Source of the DNA: Clostridium sp. 1001271st1 H5
GTDB taxonomy: Bacteria > Bacillota > Clostridia > Lachnospirales > Lachnospiraceae
Direction of reading: 5' to 3'
DNA length: 64,000 nucleotides
NCBI RefSeq assembly: GCF_005845215.1
Contig: NZ_SPHO01000011.1
Coordinates: 157,075-221,074 of the forward strand
Shown here: piece after piece, positions 15,117 through 23,125 of the stretch
How the letters are laid out: each line of letters opens with the position of its first letter
How positions within the stretch are numbered: position 1 is the first letter of the stretch
The notes under the pieces: generated by a model
Told to the model about the DNA's origin: nothing
Seen by the model: the letters and a program-made list of their open reading frames with translations, nothing else
The model's database searches: none
Program-made: the position numbers and the translations under genes

Positions 15117-15893
15117 CTATCTCTTTTCCTGAATCTGTCTCATCATGTTTAATTCCCTTCGGGCCCCGTCCATAATATGTACATAATCCGAACCGGCTGA
15201 TATGACGTTAAGGCCCTTTTCATGCCAGTAGCGTATGATATCCGGGTCATTGCTTCCTGTGGATACGCCGGATGATTTCCCGCTCTCATTGATGATGGCC
15301 ACGGCCTCGTCAATCAGGCTGCTGGTATGCTCTTCAAATACCCGGTTCAGCTCCCCAATGGAACCGGACAGATCGCAGGGACCCAGAATAAAGCAGTCCA
15401 CATACGGGTTCCTGACCATCTCCTTCAGATTTTTCACGGCTGTCCTTGTCTCAATCTGGACACACCGGACCAGCTGCTGCCTGGAAGACTCTATGAACGA
15501 GTCAGCATCGTCCAGCCCGTACCGCACTGCGCGCAGGGGGCCGAATCCCCGTATTCCATACGGCGGATACAGGGTGGCCTGCATGGCGGCGTCCAGTTCC
15601 TGGGCCGAGTTGACCATGGGGATGATGATTCCCGTGGGTCCCATCTCCAGCACCCTCTTTGCCAGTACCTGGTTATTCCATGGAATGCGCACCAGGGTAT
15701 CGGTGCCGCCTGCTTTCGCCCCCATCAGATGGTACAGCAGCACCTGGTAATCAATGGCTGTGTGCTCCGTGTCAATCCACAGAAAATCATACCCCAGACC
15801 GGCGCACATCTCAGTGATACAAGGTTCTGTCAGGCAAATATGCATCCCTGACAGGTTCTCCCTGTCTCTCAGCTTCTCCTTTAACGTTTTCAT
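15117..15893 (-). CDS. HpcH/HpaI-family aldolase
   Basis: This 258-residue protein belongs to the class II pyruvate aldolases that split 2-keto-3-deoxy acids (such as 2-keto-3-deoxy-L-rhamnonate or 4-hydroxy-2-oxoheptanedioate) into pyruvate and an aldehyde. It shows the catalytic His in WIDTEHTAID, the conserved Arg in LVRIPWN, the metal-site region of GIIIPMVNSAQEL, YPPYGIRGFGP, and the second metal ligand region FILGPCDLSGSIG. It is the first gene of the operon with a TRAP transporter and FadR-type regulator. The exact substrate cannot be told from sequence; sister enzymes act on sugar acid products. A perfect palindrome 40 bases upstream is a likely control site. Confidence 0.9.
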   Translation of the reverse strand: MKTLKEKLRDRENLSGMHICLTEPCITEMCAGLGYDFLWIDTEHTAIDYQVLLYHLMGAKAGGTDTLVRIPWNNQVLAKRVLEMGPTGIIIPMVNSAQELDAAMQATLYPPYGIRGFGPLRAVRYGLDDADSFIESSRQQLVRCVQIETRTAVKNLKEMVRNPYVDCFILGPCDLSGSIGELNRVFEEHTSSLIDEAVAIINESGKSSGVSTGSNDPDIIRYWHEKGLNVISAGSDYVHIMDGARRELNMMRQIQEKR

Positions 15894-15922
15894 GATTCCT
15901 CCTCCAATGTACTCACGTTATT

Positions 15923-15961
15923 AGCTATGCAGCTATACTACTAGTATATAGCTATACAGCT
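15923..15961. promoter_or_regulatory. Nested palindromes upstream of the aldolase-TRAP operon
   Basis: TATACTA-C-TAGTATA (15934-15948) is a perfect palindrome, flanked by near-identical words AGCTATGCAGCT (15923-15934) and AGCTATACAGCT (15950-15961). It lies 30-68 bases upstream of the first gene. FadR-type regulators bind short palindromes in such positions, and the operon ends with one, so this is a likely operator. Confidence 0.6.
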
Positions 15962-16052
15962 TTTTATCAAGTGATGATGTGTATGTTTATCTAAATCCGG
16001 CATTTTATCCCAATGCTTTTGTGCACATCTTCCAATTCAAGTCCCTGAACCG

Positions 16053-16089
16053 CAAAAAACCGCTGCTCCCATTCACTGAGAGCAGCGGT
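16053..16089 (-). terminator. Intrinsic terminator of the nrdD operon
   Basis: ACCGCTGCTC (16059-16068) pairs perfectly with GAGCAGCGGT (16080-16089). On the minus strand the stem is followed by TTTTTTGCGG, a good T-tract, 20 bases after the stop codon of the small membrane protein gene. Confidence 0.88.
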
Positions 16090-16109
16090 CCGCATGATTC
16101 CCGGCAACA

Positions 16110-16397
16110 TTATCTCCGGAATTTTTTATTCTTAAACACATAGATATGGGCAGCCAGTGTGGCTCCGAACACAACCAGCAGAATGGATTCCACTGTATCA
16201 GGAAACCGGTTAAAGCCCACCCCTAAGCTGCAGGCAGCATCCACCAGGAATATCCATTTCTCCACCCGGAACACCTTTTCCAGGTCGTAGTCCTCCTTCC
16301 TGGTGGAACCCACAAACATGAGGAAATCCTTTCCAGCAAACAGGCATACACCCTCGGCCAGGCACAGCGCACCCATAAACATAAACAATGCATCCAT
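16110..16397 (-). CDS. Small membrane protein of unknown function
   Basis: A protein of 95 residues with three probable membrane segments (about residues 3-25, 46-62 and 67-86) and a basic C-terminus (KNKKFRR). I do not recognise the family; its layout resembles small DUF3784-like membrane proteins, but that is only a resemblance. It starts ten bases after the nrdD stop codon and ends just before a strong terminator, so it is co-transcribed with the anaerobic ribonucleotide reductase. It is not the activase NrdG, which is soluble and carries an iron-sulfur Cys motif. Confidence 0.7.
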   Translation of the reverse strand: MDALFMFMGALCLAEGVCLFAGKDFLMFVGSTRKEDYDLEKVFRVEKWIFLVDAACSLGVGFNRFPDTVESILLVVFGATLAAHIYVFKNKKFRR

Positions 16398-16407
16398 CTT
16401 CCAGCCC

Positions 16408-18828
16408 TTATGCCTTTACTGTATTTGTCTGATTCTGCTCCACAAACCTGCGTATGTTGGAAGCATTGGCAAACTTCTGTACAATGCCGTCGCTGACAAT
16501 CACCAGGGTGGGAGCCTGCATAATACCGAACTTTTCCGCCAGGTCAGGACGCTCCTCCGCATCGATAATCTGGTAATCCTGTCCTTTTAGGAACTCCTTT
16601 GCCGATACGCAGTTGGGACAGGTCTTGGTGGTAAAGAGATACAGATGGGCTGACGCGCCTGCCTTCTCCTTCCCCTGATGGGAAACCTCTGTCTGGGCGC
16701 TGCCTGTCCTCTCCCTGGTGTCTGCCGCGATTCTGGACACGCCGTGCTTTAACTGGGATTGGCCGATGTTGTAGTTGGTACGGTTCTTATACTCCTGGGT
16801 CTTGCCTTCATTCCAGTTCTGGACCGGACGGTAGTAGCCTGTAATGCGGCTGTATACCTCTGCCTTCTCCCCGCAGATTGGACAGGTGAAATGTTCTCCA
16901 ATCAGGTATCCATGGCACTTGCAGATGGAATACGTGGGCGACAGGGTATAGTAAGGCAGCTTGTAGTTCTCAGCAACCGTGCGCACCAGGTTGGCCGCAG
17001 CCTTCCAGTCAGGCATCTTCTCACCCAGGAATGCGTGGAACACGGTTCCTGATGTGTACAGCGTCTGAAGCTCATCCTGGATATCCAGGGCGTCAAATAC
17101 ATCCTCCGTATAATCCACAGGAAGATGGGAGCTGTTGGTGTAGTAGGGCGTATCCCCCTCCGCCCCTGCAGTGATAATGTCCGGATAGCGCTGCTTGTCA
17201 TGCTTGGCCAGACGGTAGGTGGTGGACTCAGCAGGCGTGGCCTCCAGGTTGTAAAGGTCGCCGTACATCTCCTGGTAATCCGACAGGCGCTCCCTCATAT
17301 GGTTCAGCACCTTCTTGGTGAACTCCTGGCATTCCCTGTTGGTCATGTCCTGCTTCACCCATCTGGCATTGAGGCCGGCCTCGTTCATGCCGATAAGGCC
17401 GATGGTGGAAAAATGATTTTCAAAGGTGCCCAGATATCTCTTGGTGTAGGGATACAGGCCCTGGTTCAAAAGCTTTGTTATAACCTGGCGTTTGGTCTTT
17501 AAGGAACGGGCAGACACGTCCATCATGTGGTCCAGCTTTGCATAGAAATCCGCCTCGTCCTTTGCCTGGTAAGCAATTCTCGGCATATTGATGGTCACCA
17601 CGCCCACGGAGCCGGTGCTCTCGCCGGAGCCGAAGAATCCGCCTGTTTTCTTGCGCAGCTCCCTGAGGTCCAGGCGGAGACGGCAGCACATGCTGCGGAC
17701 ATCGCTGGGCTGCATGTCGCTGTTGATGTAGTTGGAAAAGTAAGGCGTTCCGTACTTGGATGTCATTTCAAACAGAAGACGGTTGTTCTCTGTATCCGAC
17801 CAGTCAAAATCATTGGTAATGGAGTAAGTGGGAATGGGGTACTGGAATCCGCGTCCATTGGCATCTCCTTCAATCATGGTCTCAATGAACGCCTTGTTAA
17901 TCAGGTCCATCTCCTTCTTGCAGTCTTTATACTTAAAGTCCATCTCCCTGCCGCCCACGATGGCATTCATCTCTGCCATGTCGTCCGGAACCGTCCAGTC
18001 CAGGGTGATGTTGGAGAAGGGAGCCTGGGTGCCCCAGCGGCTGGGGGTGTTCACTCCGTAGATAAAGGACTCAATGCACTTCTTTACCTCGGGGTAGCTT
18101 AAATTATCTGCTTTTACAAAGGGAGCAAGGTATGTATCAAAGGATGAAAATGCCTGGGCCCCGGCCCATTCGTTCTGCATGATTCCCAGGAAGTTGACCA
18201 TCTGGTTGCAGAGCACGGACAGGTGCTTTGCCGGTGAGGAGGTAATCTTTCCCGTAATGCCTCCCAGTCCTTCCATCAGGAGCTGCTTTAAGGACCAGCC
18301 TGCGCAGTATCCGGTGAGCATGGACAGGTCGTGGATGTGGATATCCGCATTGCGGTGGGCCTCCGCTATCTCCTGGTCGTAAATCTCGCTGAGCCAGTAG
18401 TTGGCTGTCACGGCGCCGGAGTTGCTGAGAATCAGTCCTCCCACGGAGTAGGTGACCGTGGAGTTTTCCTTTACACGCCAGTCCTCCACCTTCACATAAC
18501 TGTTCACCACGTCCTTGTAATCCAGAATCGTGCTGTTCATATTCCGTATCTTTTCTCTCTGTTTCCTATATAAAATGTAGGCCTTGGCCACATCTGTATA
18601 TCCGGTCTGTTCAAGGACATGCTCCACGCTGTCCTGGATTTCTTCTACGGAAATCCTGCCATCCTTCATCTTATTCTGAAAATCCGCAGTCACCCTTAAG
18701 GATAATAACTCCAGAATCTCATTGTTGTAATCTTTGGATGTTGCCCTGAATGCCTTCTTGATGGCCTCTGTTATCTTATTCAGACTAAACTCGGCAACTT
18801 CCCCATCCCTTTTAACTACCTGAATCAT
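16408..18828 (-). CDS. nrdD: Anaerobic ribonucleoside-triphosphate reductase with fused thioredoxin-like domain
   Basis: This 806-residue enzyme makes deoxynucleotides without oxygen. It has an N-terminal ATP cone (MIQVVKRDGEVAEF), the large NrdD barrel (HIHDLSMLTGYCAGW; Cys-bearing MCCRLRLD), a C-terminal zinc site (CKCHGYLIGEHFTCPICG) and the glycyl-radical loop RITGYYRP. After this comes an extra domain of about 80 residues with CPNC in a thioredoxin/glutaredoxin-like fold (TKTCPNCVSAKEFL ... MQAPTLVIV), likely a built-in electron donor. The start at 18828 has AAAGGAGC at the right distance; a TTG upstream would include that site. No nrdG is seen nearby. Twin NrdR-like boxes lie upstream. 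Confidence 0.96.
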   Translation of the reverse strand: MIQVVKRDGEVAEFSLNKITEAIKKAFRATSKDYNNEILELLSLRVTADFQNKMKDGRISVEEIQDSVEHVLEQTGYTDVAKAYILYRKQREKIRNMNSTILDYKDVVNSYVKVEDWRVKENSTVTYSVGGLILSNSGAVTANYWLSEIYDQEIAEAHRNADIHIHDLSMLTGYCAGWSLKQLLMEGLGGITGKITSSPAKHLSVLCNQMVNFLGIMQNEWAGAQAFSSFDTYLAPFVKADNLSYPEVKKCIESFIYGVNTPSRWGTQAPFSNITLDWTVPDDMAEMNAIVGGREMDFKYKDCKKEMDLINKAFIETMIEGDANGRGFQYPIPTYSITNDFDWSDTENNRLLFEMTSKYGTPYFSNYINSDMQPSDVRSMCCRLRLDLRELRKKTGGFFGSGESTGSVGVVTINMPRIAYQAKDEADFYAKLDHMMDVSARSLKTKRQVITKLLNQGLYPYTKRYLGTFENHFSTIGLIGMNEAGLNARWVKQDMTNRECQEFTKKVLNHMRERLSDYQEMYGDLYNLEATPAESTTYRLAKHDKQRYPDIITAGAEGDTPYYTNSSHLPVDYTEDVFDALDIQDELQTLYTSGTVFHAFLGEKMPDWKAAANLVRTVAENYKLPYYTLSPTYSICKCHGYLIGEHFTCPICGEKAEVYSRITGYYRPVQNWNEGKTQEYKNRTNYNIGQSQLKHGVSRIAADTRERTGSAQTEVSHQGKEKAGASAHLYLFTTKTCPNCVSAKEFLKGQDYQIIDAEERPDLAEKFGIMQAPTLVIVSDGIVQKFANASNIRRFVEQNQTNTVKA

Positions 18829-18961
18829 ACCACTTGCTCCTTTCAACCCACGTGCACTTTATTTCAACCCTTATTCCGCGTCTTTTGGGCCCGGAATGAC
18901 ACAGCTGTTTCATGGCTGTGGAAACGTAGGGCCCGCTCCCTTCGGAGCGAGCTACGCACCC
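18829..18961 (-). other. Structured 5' leader of nrdD
   Basis: About 125 bases lie between the predicted transcription start and ATG. On the minus strand they can form a hairpin with CGCTCC-GAAG-GGAGCG at its tip, closed by CGTAG/CTACG, and a second hairpin with CACAGC/GCTGTG arms. No known riboswitch was recognised. It could be a dispersed hairpin repeat or affect mRNA stability. Confidence 0.45.
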
Positions 18962-19030
18962 ATTATAGCAGATGGAAATACAAAACACAATATCTATGAA
19001 TAACATTTTATATTATCCTAGATATTGTGT
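18962..19030 (-). promoter_or_regulatory. nrdD promoter with twin NrdR-like boxes
   Basis: On the minus strand TTGTGT (18990-18985), 17 bases and TATAAT (18967-18962) form a strong promoter. ACACAATATCTA (18985-18996) and its perfect complement TAGATATTGTGT (19019-19030) match half of the NrdR box consensus ACACTATATATAGTGT. Taken as 16-base boxes, their centres are 30 bases apart, close to the known three-turn spacing. One box covers the -35, suggesting repression when dATP/ATP-bound NrdR is present. Confidence 0.82.
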
Positions 19031-19131
19031 CTTATTAACTGTACTTATAACTCTTTTTCCCAAATCCCCGCAAAGGCGCATACCTGCGTGGTTTTTCGGA
19101 CAGGGGGCATTTTATATCAGTTTCCTTTAAA

Positions 19132-20412
19132 TCAGTCGGAAAAAAGCCTGCCGAAAAGCTCTGCCGGCACATATGCCCTGACTGCGATTCCGTCCTCCTG
19201 GTACTCCTCCTCCAGAAGCTGGCCGTATTTGCGGATGGTCTGGATGCGCCCGGCCTGGCTGTATGGAAATACCTTCTCTAACAGAATCCGCCTGCTGCGG
19301 ATAATGGCCTGGAGCACCTTCTGCAGTTCTTCCAGTCCCTCCCCGGTCTTAGCCGAAATACGCACCTGGTAGTCCGATGAGAAATCCCTGGGAATCTGCA
19401 TGATGCCGCTGTCCTCCTTGGCCTCCAGTTCACGGAACCGGTCCACCTTGTTGAACACGGTGACAATGGTCTTATCCACAATCTCCAGCTCCTTCAGCGT
19501 TTCCTTCACTACATGCATCTGCATATCCATCTGGGGATTGGAACAATCCACCACATGGAGAACAATATCGCTGTAGCGCGCCTCCTCCAATGTACTCTTG
19601 AACGCCTCTATGAGATGATGGGGAAGCTTGCGGATAAAGCCCACGGTGTCCGTAAGCAGTATCTGCTGGCCGTCCTCCAGGGTATAGCTTCTGGTGGTAG
19701 GGTCCAGGGTGGCAAAAAGCTTATCCTCAGCCAGGATTCCCGCCCCGGTCAGACGGTTGAGCAGTGTGGACTTGCCGGCGTTGGTATAGCCCACGATGGC
19801 GGCGGAAAGGGCAAAATCCTTCTCCCTCTGCTGCCTGGTCACCTCCCGGTGGCGCTTCACATCCGCCAGTTCCTCCTTAAGCTGCCCGATTCTCTGGTGG
19901 ATGAGCCTGCGGTCCGTCTCCAGCTTCTTCTCTCCCGGTCCCCTGGTGCCTATGCCGCCTCCCAGACGCGACAGGGAATTGCGCATGCCCACCAGACGCA
20001 CAGCCCTGTATTTTAACTGGGCCAGCTCCACCTGAATCTTGCCCTCCCTTGTGTTGGCCCGCGAAGCAAAGATATCCAGTATGACCATGGTTCTGTCCAT
20101 GACCTTGGTATCCAGGGCATCCTCCAGGTTCCTGAGCTGGGCCGGTGACAATTCATCGTCACAGACAACACCTGTGGCCCGGGTATCCCACAGCAGCTCC
20201 CTTACCTCATCTATCTTGCCCTTGCCCAGGTAAGTGCCCGGATGGACCTTTTCCCGGTTCTGGATGATTCTTGCCACGGTCACGGCCCCGGCTGTGGAGA
20301 CCAGCTCCTCCAGCTCATCCAGGGAGGCGGGTGTGTCCTCCTCCTCAGCCGTGCTCACAGCCACCAGTATCACCCTCTCCTGCAGTTCACTTAAATCAAT
20401 TAAATCAGCCAT
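19132..20412 (-). CDS. hflX: Ribosome-associated GTPase HflX
   Basis: This 426-residue protein has the HflX N-terminal domain (HPGTYLGKGKIDEV, DDELSPAQLRNLE, SRANTREGKIQVELAQLKY), the Gly-rich linker GGGIGTRGPGEKKLE, and a GTPase domain with G1 GYTNAGKS, G3 DTVGF and G4 NKVD. HflX binds the large ribosomal subunit and splits stalled or stressed ribosomes. A C-terminal domain of about 60 residues follows. The gene is followed after 2 bases by the stop of its upstream neighbour, a TPR membrane protein, and appears to be in the same run as dut. Length is typical. Confidence 0.96.
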   Translation of the reverse strand: MADLIDLSELQERVILVAVSTAEEEDTPASLDELEELVSTAGAVTVARIIQNREKVHPGTYLGKGKIDEVRELLWDTRATGVVCDDELSPAQLRNLEDALDTKVMDRTMVILDIFASRANTREGKIQVELAQLKYRAVRLVGMRNSLSRLGGGIGTRGPGEKKLETDRRLIHQRIGQLKEELADVKRHREVTRQQREKDFALSAAIVGYTNAGKSTLLNRLTGAGILAEDKLFATLDPTTRSYTLEDGQQILLTDTVGFIRKLPHHLIEAFKSTLEEARYSDIVLHVVDCSNPQMDMQMHVVKETLKELEIVDKTIVTVFNKVDRFRELEAKEDSGIMQIPRDFSSDYQVRISAKTGEGLEELQKVLQAIIRSRRILLEKVFPYSQAGRIQTIRKYGQLLEEEYQEDGIAVRAYVPAELFGRLFSD

Positions 20413-20414
20413 TC

Positions 20415-21467
20415 CTACCTCGTCTTCAAAAATGCAATCTCATGCTCCGCGGCTTCGTCAGAGCCAAACTCCTTCACAAAGTCCTCAAACAGCGCCAGCG
20501 CTTTATCGTACTGCTGTAAGTGTTCGCAGGCAGCGGCCCTGTTATACGAAAGCTCCTTTAAAAGTTCCCTGTAGCTGTCCGCTCCGGTCCCGCCAGCCGG
20601 CGAAACGTCTCCGCTTTCCCCGGCGTCAGCTTCCTTCTTATCCTTTTTATCCGCCTCTTTATCTGCTTCCCGGTCTTTTTCCTGGAGAGCAGCAGCCTGG
20701 GCCGCGGCAGCTACCTGGTACCCTTTGTCAAATGAATCATAAGCACTCTGGTAATCCTTTGCAGCCATCTGGCATATACCCATTTGATTATAGATTTCAC
20801 CATGTTCCATCCCACCCTTAATTGCATCCTCATAAAGCGCCATGGCCTTATCGTACTCCCTGGCATCCACACAGGCGCTGCCTGCCGCCAGCAGGGCCTC
20901 CTGCCTGCCGGGCGCGGGTTTGTCCTTCTTATCCTTTTCCTCCGCCTCCCGGTAGCGCTTAATGGCATTATCCGTATCTCCCAGCTGTGCATAACAGCTG
21001 CTCTGCCTGTACATGTACTCCGGCGTGTCCGGCTTCATTTCCAGCAAAAGGTCATAGGTATGGATGGCCGCATTATAGTCCTTTAACAGGAACTCTGCGT
21101 CCGCCCTGTATAAGAGTACATCCCGGTTGAAATTCTCTGCTCCCTTGCCGGACTTTTCAAGGGCTGTTTCAAAGGAGCCGATGGCCCCTGCATAGTCCCC
21201 TGCCTCCAGCTTCTCAATGCCCTCTGCACGGAACTGGCGTTTCTTTGAGGTGGTTATGTGGGCCACCAGCCGGAATGTTCCCACTGCAACCAGCCCCACA
21301 AGCAGGAGGCAGACTGCCCATGCTATGACCGCCTTAATCATCCGGTTTCTTCTGCGGCGCCTGCGCCTGGCACTGGAAACCGGCTTTCCTCCTGCGTATC
21401 CCGGGTACTGCCCCTTTGTCCGGGGCCTTTGCCCGCTGCTGTGTGACCTCTGTCCGCGACTTCCCAT
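20415..21467 (-). CDS. Single-pass membrane protein with TPR repeats
   Basis: This 350-residue protein has a basic cytoplasmic N-terminus with a run of seven Arg, one membrane segment (about residues 44-69) and an outside part of several tetratricopeptide repeats (for example AGDYAGAIGSFETAL, KDYNAAIHTYDLLLEMKPD, GDTDNAIKRYREAE, KDYQSAYDSFDKGY, QQYDKALALFEDF). A highly charged low-complexity insert (EKDREADKEADKKDKKEADAG) separates the last repeats. TPRs bind other proteins; a role in the cell envelope is likely but unspecified. It starts ten bases after the dut gene and ends two bases before hflX, suggesting co-transcription. Confidence 0.82.
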   Translation of the reverse strand: MGSRGQRSHSSGQRPRTKGQYPGYAGGKPVSSARRRRRRRNRMIKAVIAWAVCLLLVGLVAVGTFRLVAHITTSKKRQFRAEGIEKLEAGDYAGAIGSFETALEKSGKGAENFNRDVLLYRADAEFLLKDYNAAIHTYDLLLEMKPDTPEYMYRQSSCYAQLGDTDNAIKRYREAEEKDKKDKPAPGRQEALLAAGSACVDAREYDKAMALYEDAIKGGMEHGEIYNQMGICQMAAKDYQSAYDSFDKGYQVAAAAQAAALQEKDREADKEADKKDKKEADAGESGDVSPAGGTGADSYRELLKELSYNRAAACEHLQQYDKALALFEDFVKEFGSDEAAEHEIAFLKTR

Positions 21468-21477
21468 ATATTTCTAC

Positions 21478-21993
21478 CTACCTTGCATCCGTACTTCCAA
21501 AACCGCCGTTGCGCACATCACTGCACTCATCATCCACAGTAATGCCGTAGGGGATGAAGATTCCCTGTGCAAAGCCGGCGCCCTGTCCCAGTTCCACAGT
21601 CTTTCCCTCCCTGGAATCATTGGTCACCTTTATGAACATATGGCCCTCATTGTCCGAATAAAAATAGTCGCTGTCAATGATGCCCACCGTGTTGTTCAGC
21701 TGGAGCCTGAACTTGAATCCCAGGCTGCTGCGCGGAAAAATCTGAAGCACCCATCCAGTGTCAATCTCAGCCCTGACGCCTGTGGGGACTTTCATGCTTT
21801 CGCCCGGAGCCAGGGTAAGGGGAACCGGCATGAAGAAATCATATCCGGCAGAACCGGATGTGGCCCTGGCCGGGAGCCGGATTCCTTCATAAATATGTAT
21901 TATCTCTTCCTCCGGCGTATCCGGGAAGGTATCGGACCAATCTGCCTTGAACTGTTCAAAACTAACTTTATGAAATTTCGCGATTCTCTGCAT
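21478..21993 (-). CDS. dut: Deoxyuridine triphosphatase (dUTPase)
   Basis: This 171-residue protein hydrolyses dUTP to dUMP, keeping uracil out of DNA. All five dUTPase motifs are visible in order: ATSGSAGYDF, FPRSSLGFK, NTVGIIDSDYF (with the catalytic Asp), GAGFAQGIF and RNGGFGSTDA. It carries an N-terminal extension of about 35 residues before motif 1, as in other Clostridia homologues. It is the first gene of a probable dut-TPR protein-hflX run. The length fits a trimeric dUTPase. Confidence 0.92.
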   Translation of the reverse strand: MQRIAKFHKVSFEQFKADWSDTFPDTPEEEIIHIYEGIRLPARATSGSAGYDFFMPVPLTLAPGESMKVPTGVRAEIDTGWVLQIFPRSSLGFKFRLQLNNTVGIIDSDYFYSDNEGHMFIKVTNDSREGKTVELGQGAGFAQGIFIPYGITVDDECSDVRNGGFGSTDAR

Positions 21994-22160
21994 AATTCTC
22001 TCCTGTCTCTTTCATACTTTTACAAGTCTATCATAATCCTATGGAATTTTCTACTTTATTTTTTATTCCTTCTTTATTAGAAACTTTGATATATTCATAT
22101 TCATTACAATCATATAGGAACTTCACTTTTAGAAGTATTACACTGAACAGAGGGACATTT

Positions 22161-22424
22161 ATGAAAATCTCCTACAATTCCCAGCCACAGAGAAACCTGA
22201 TTGGCGAACAAATCTTCAAGCTGCGCAAGGGCAAAAAACTATCCCAGAAGGAAATGGCTGCCCAGCTTCAGGTGCAGGGCTATTATTTCAGCGAACTGAC
22301 TATTTTAAGGATTGAAAAGGGCAAACGTCTTGTAACGGACATTGAGCTTAAGATACTCTGCGACTATTTCCATATCACCCCCAACGACCTTCTGGGATAC
22401 GGGGATGACGGGCATCTGGTATAG
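22161..22424 (+). CDS. Small Cro/CI-type HTH regulator
   Basis: A protein of 87 residues made up almost entirely of one XRE-type helix-turn-helix: IGEQIFKLRKGKKLSQKEMAAQLQVQG ... LTILRIEKGKRLVTDIELKILCDYF. The start at 22161 follows AGAGGGACA; a longer frame starting at 22041 is AT-rich without a ribosome-binding site. It is transcribed away from dut. Such small regulators are common in Clostridia; the target is unknown. The next gene downstream also encodes a small HTH protein, but with a separate intergenic region of about 135 bases. Confidence 0.75.
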   Translation: MKISYNSQPQRNLIGEQIFKLRKGKKLSQKEMAAQLQVQGYYFSELTILRIEKGKRLVTDIELKILCDYFHITPNDLLGYGDDGHLV

Positions 22425-22559
22425 CAATGCATTGTACGTGTATTTATGCATTATATAGTGAATTCCCCCACTACTACATTTCAGCCTAATGTTTTTTTCA
22501 CCTCTGGGATACAATAATACAAAAGATTTTGTAGATAATAGACAATGGTGGTGAAAAGC

Positions 22560-22889
22560 ATGATGAGTTATGAGCTGGAGCGCATAGAAGAACTTTGCAG
22601 AGAGCGGGGATGGAGTCATTACCGCCTGGCACTGGAGATGGATACTTCCCCTAATAATATAGGCAACCTGTTCAGACGTACCACGGTTCCCAGTATACCG
22701 ACCATACGGCGCATCTGCGAAGTCATGGGAATAACCATGGCCCAGTTCTACAGCACCGATGGCATACAGGTTACCCTGAACGAACAGCAGAGACGGATTA
22801 TGGACCTGTATGATAAATTGGACCCTCTGGATAAATCAAAGGCAGAAGCCTACATGGAAGGTTTGTCAGCCAAGGCAAAGGATATATAG
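22560..22889 (+). CDS. Small HTH regulator with C-terminal helix
   Basis: A protein of about 109 residues with an XRE-type HTH (IEELCRERGWSHYRLALEMDTSPNNIGNLFRRTTVPSIPTIRRICEVMG) followed by a helical tail (LNEQQRRIMDLYDKLDPLDKSKAEAYMEGL). The start at 22560 lies just after GGTGGTG; another in-frame ATG at 22545 is less likely. Similar proteins are frequent in Lachnospiraceae, with unknown targets. It resembles the HTH portion of the Lys-tailed regulator at 28032-28442. A terminator follows 15 bases after the stop codon. Confidence 0.75.
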   Translation: MMSYELERIEELCRERGWSHYRLALEMDTSPNNIGNLFRRTTVPSIPTIRRICEVMGITMAQFYSTDGIQVTLNEQQRRIMDLYDKLDPLDKSKAEAYMEGLSAKAKDI

Positions 22890-22903
22890 GCAAAGCAGCA
22901 GCC

Positions 22904-22961
22904 AAAAGCAGCCCTGGACCGGCGTATTGGAATTCCAATTCGCTGCCCGGACTGCTTTTTT
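22904..22961. terminator. Bidirectional intrinsic terminator between HTH gene and ytaF
   Basis: AAAAGCAG and CTGCTTTT pair around an inner palindrome ATTGGAATTCCAAT; on the plus strand the stem is followed by TTTTTT. It could serve both the HTH gene and the convergent ytaF gene, although the latter ends 165 bases away. Confidence 0.7.
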
Positions 22962-23125
22962 CATGTTTCTTTACTTTTATTTTACATTTCGACACAGTTT
23001 TTCTGCTTCCTGCGCCGGGGAATGTATGGAAGAGCTTCCATAAACCGGAAATAAACAGGGCGCAGGATACCATCTGACACGGCTCCCTGCATGCTCCCCG
23101 ATGCCATTGTGCAATCCCCTGCCCG

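Noticed and set aside
21217..22080. Plus-strand frame of about 287 codons across the dut and TPR genes
   Set aside because: Crosses two conserved minus-strand genes and shows no motif.
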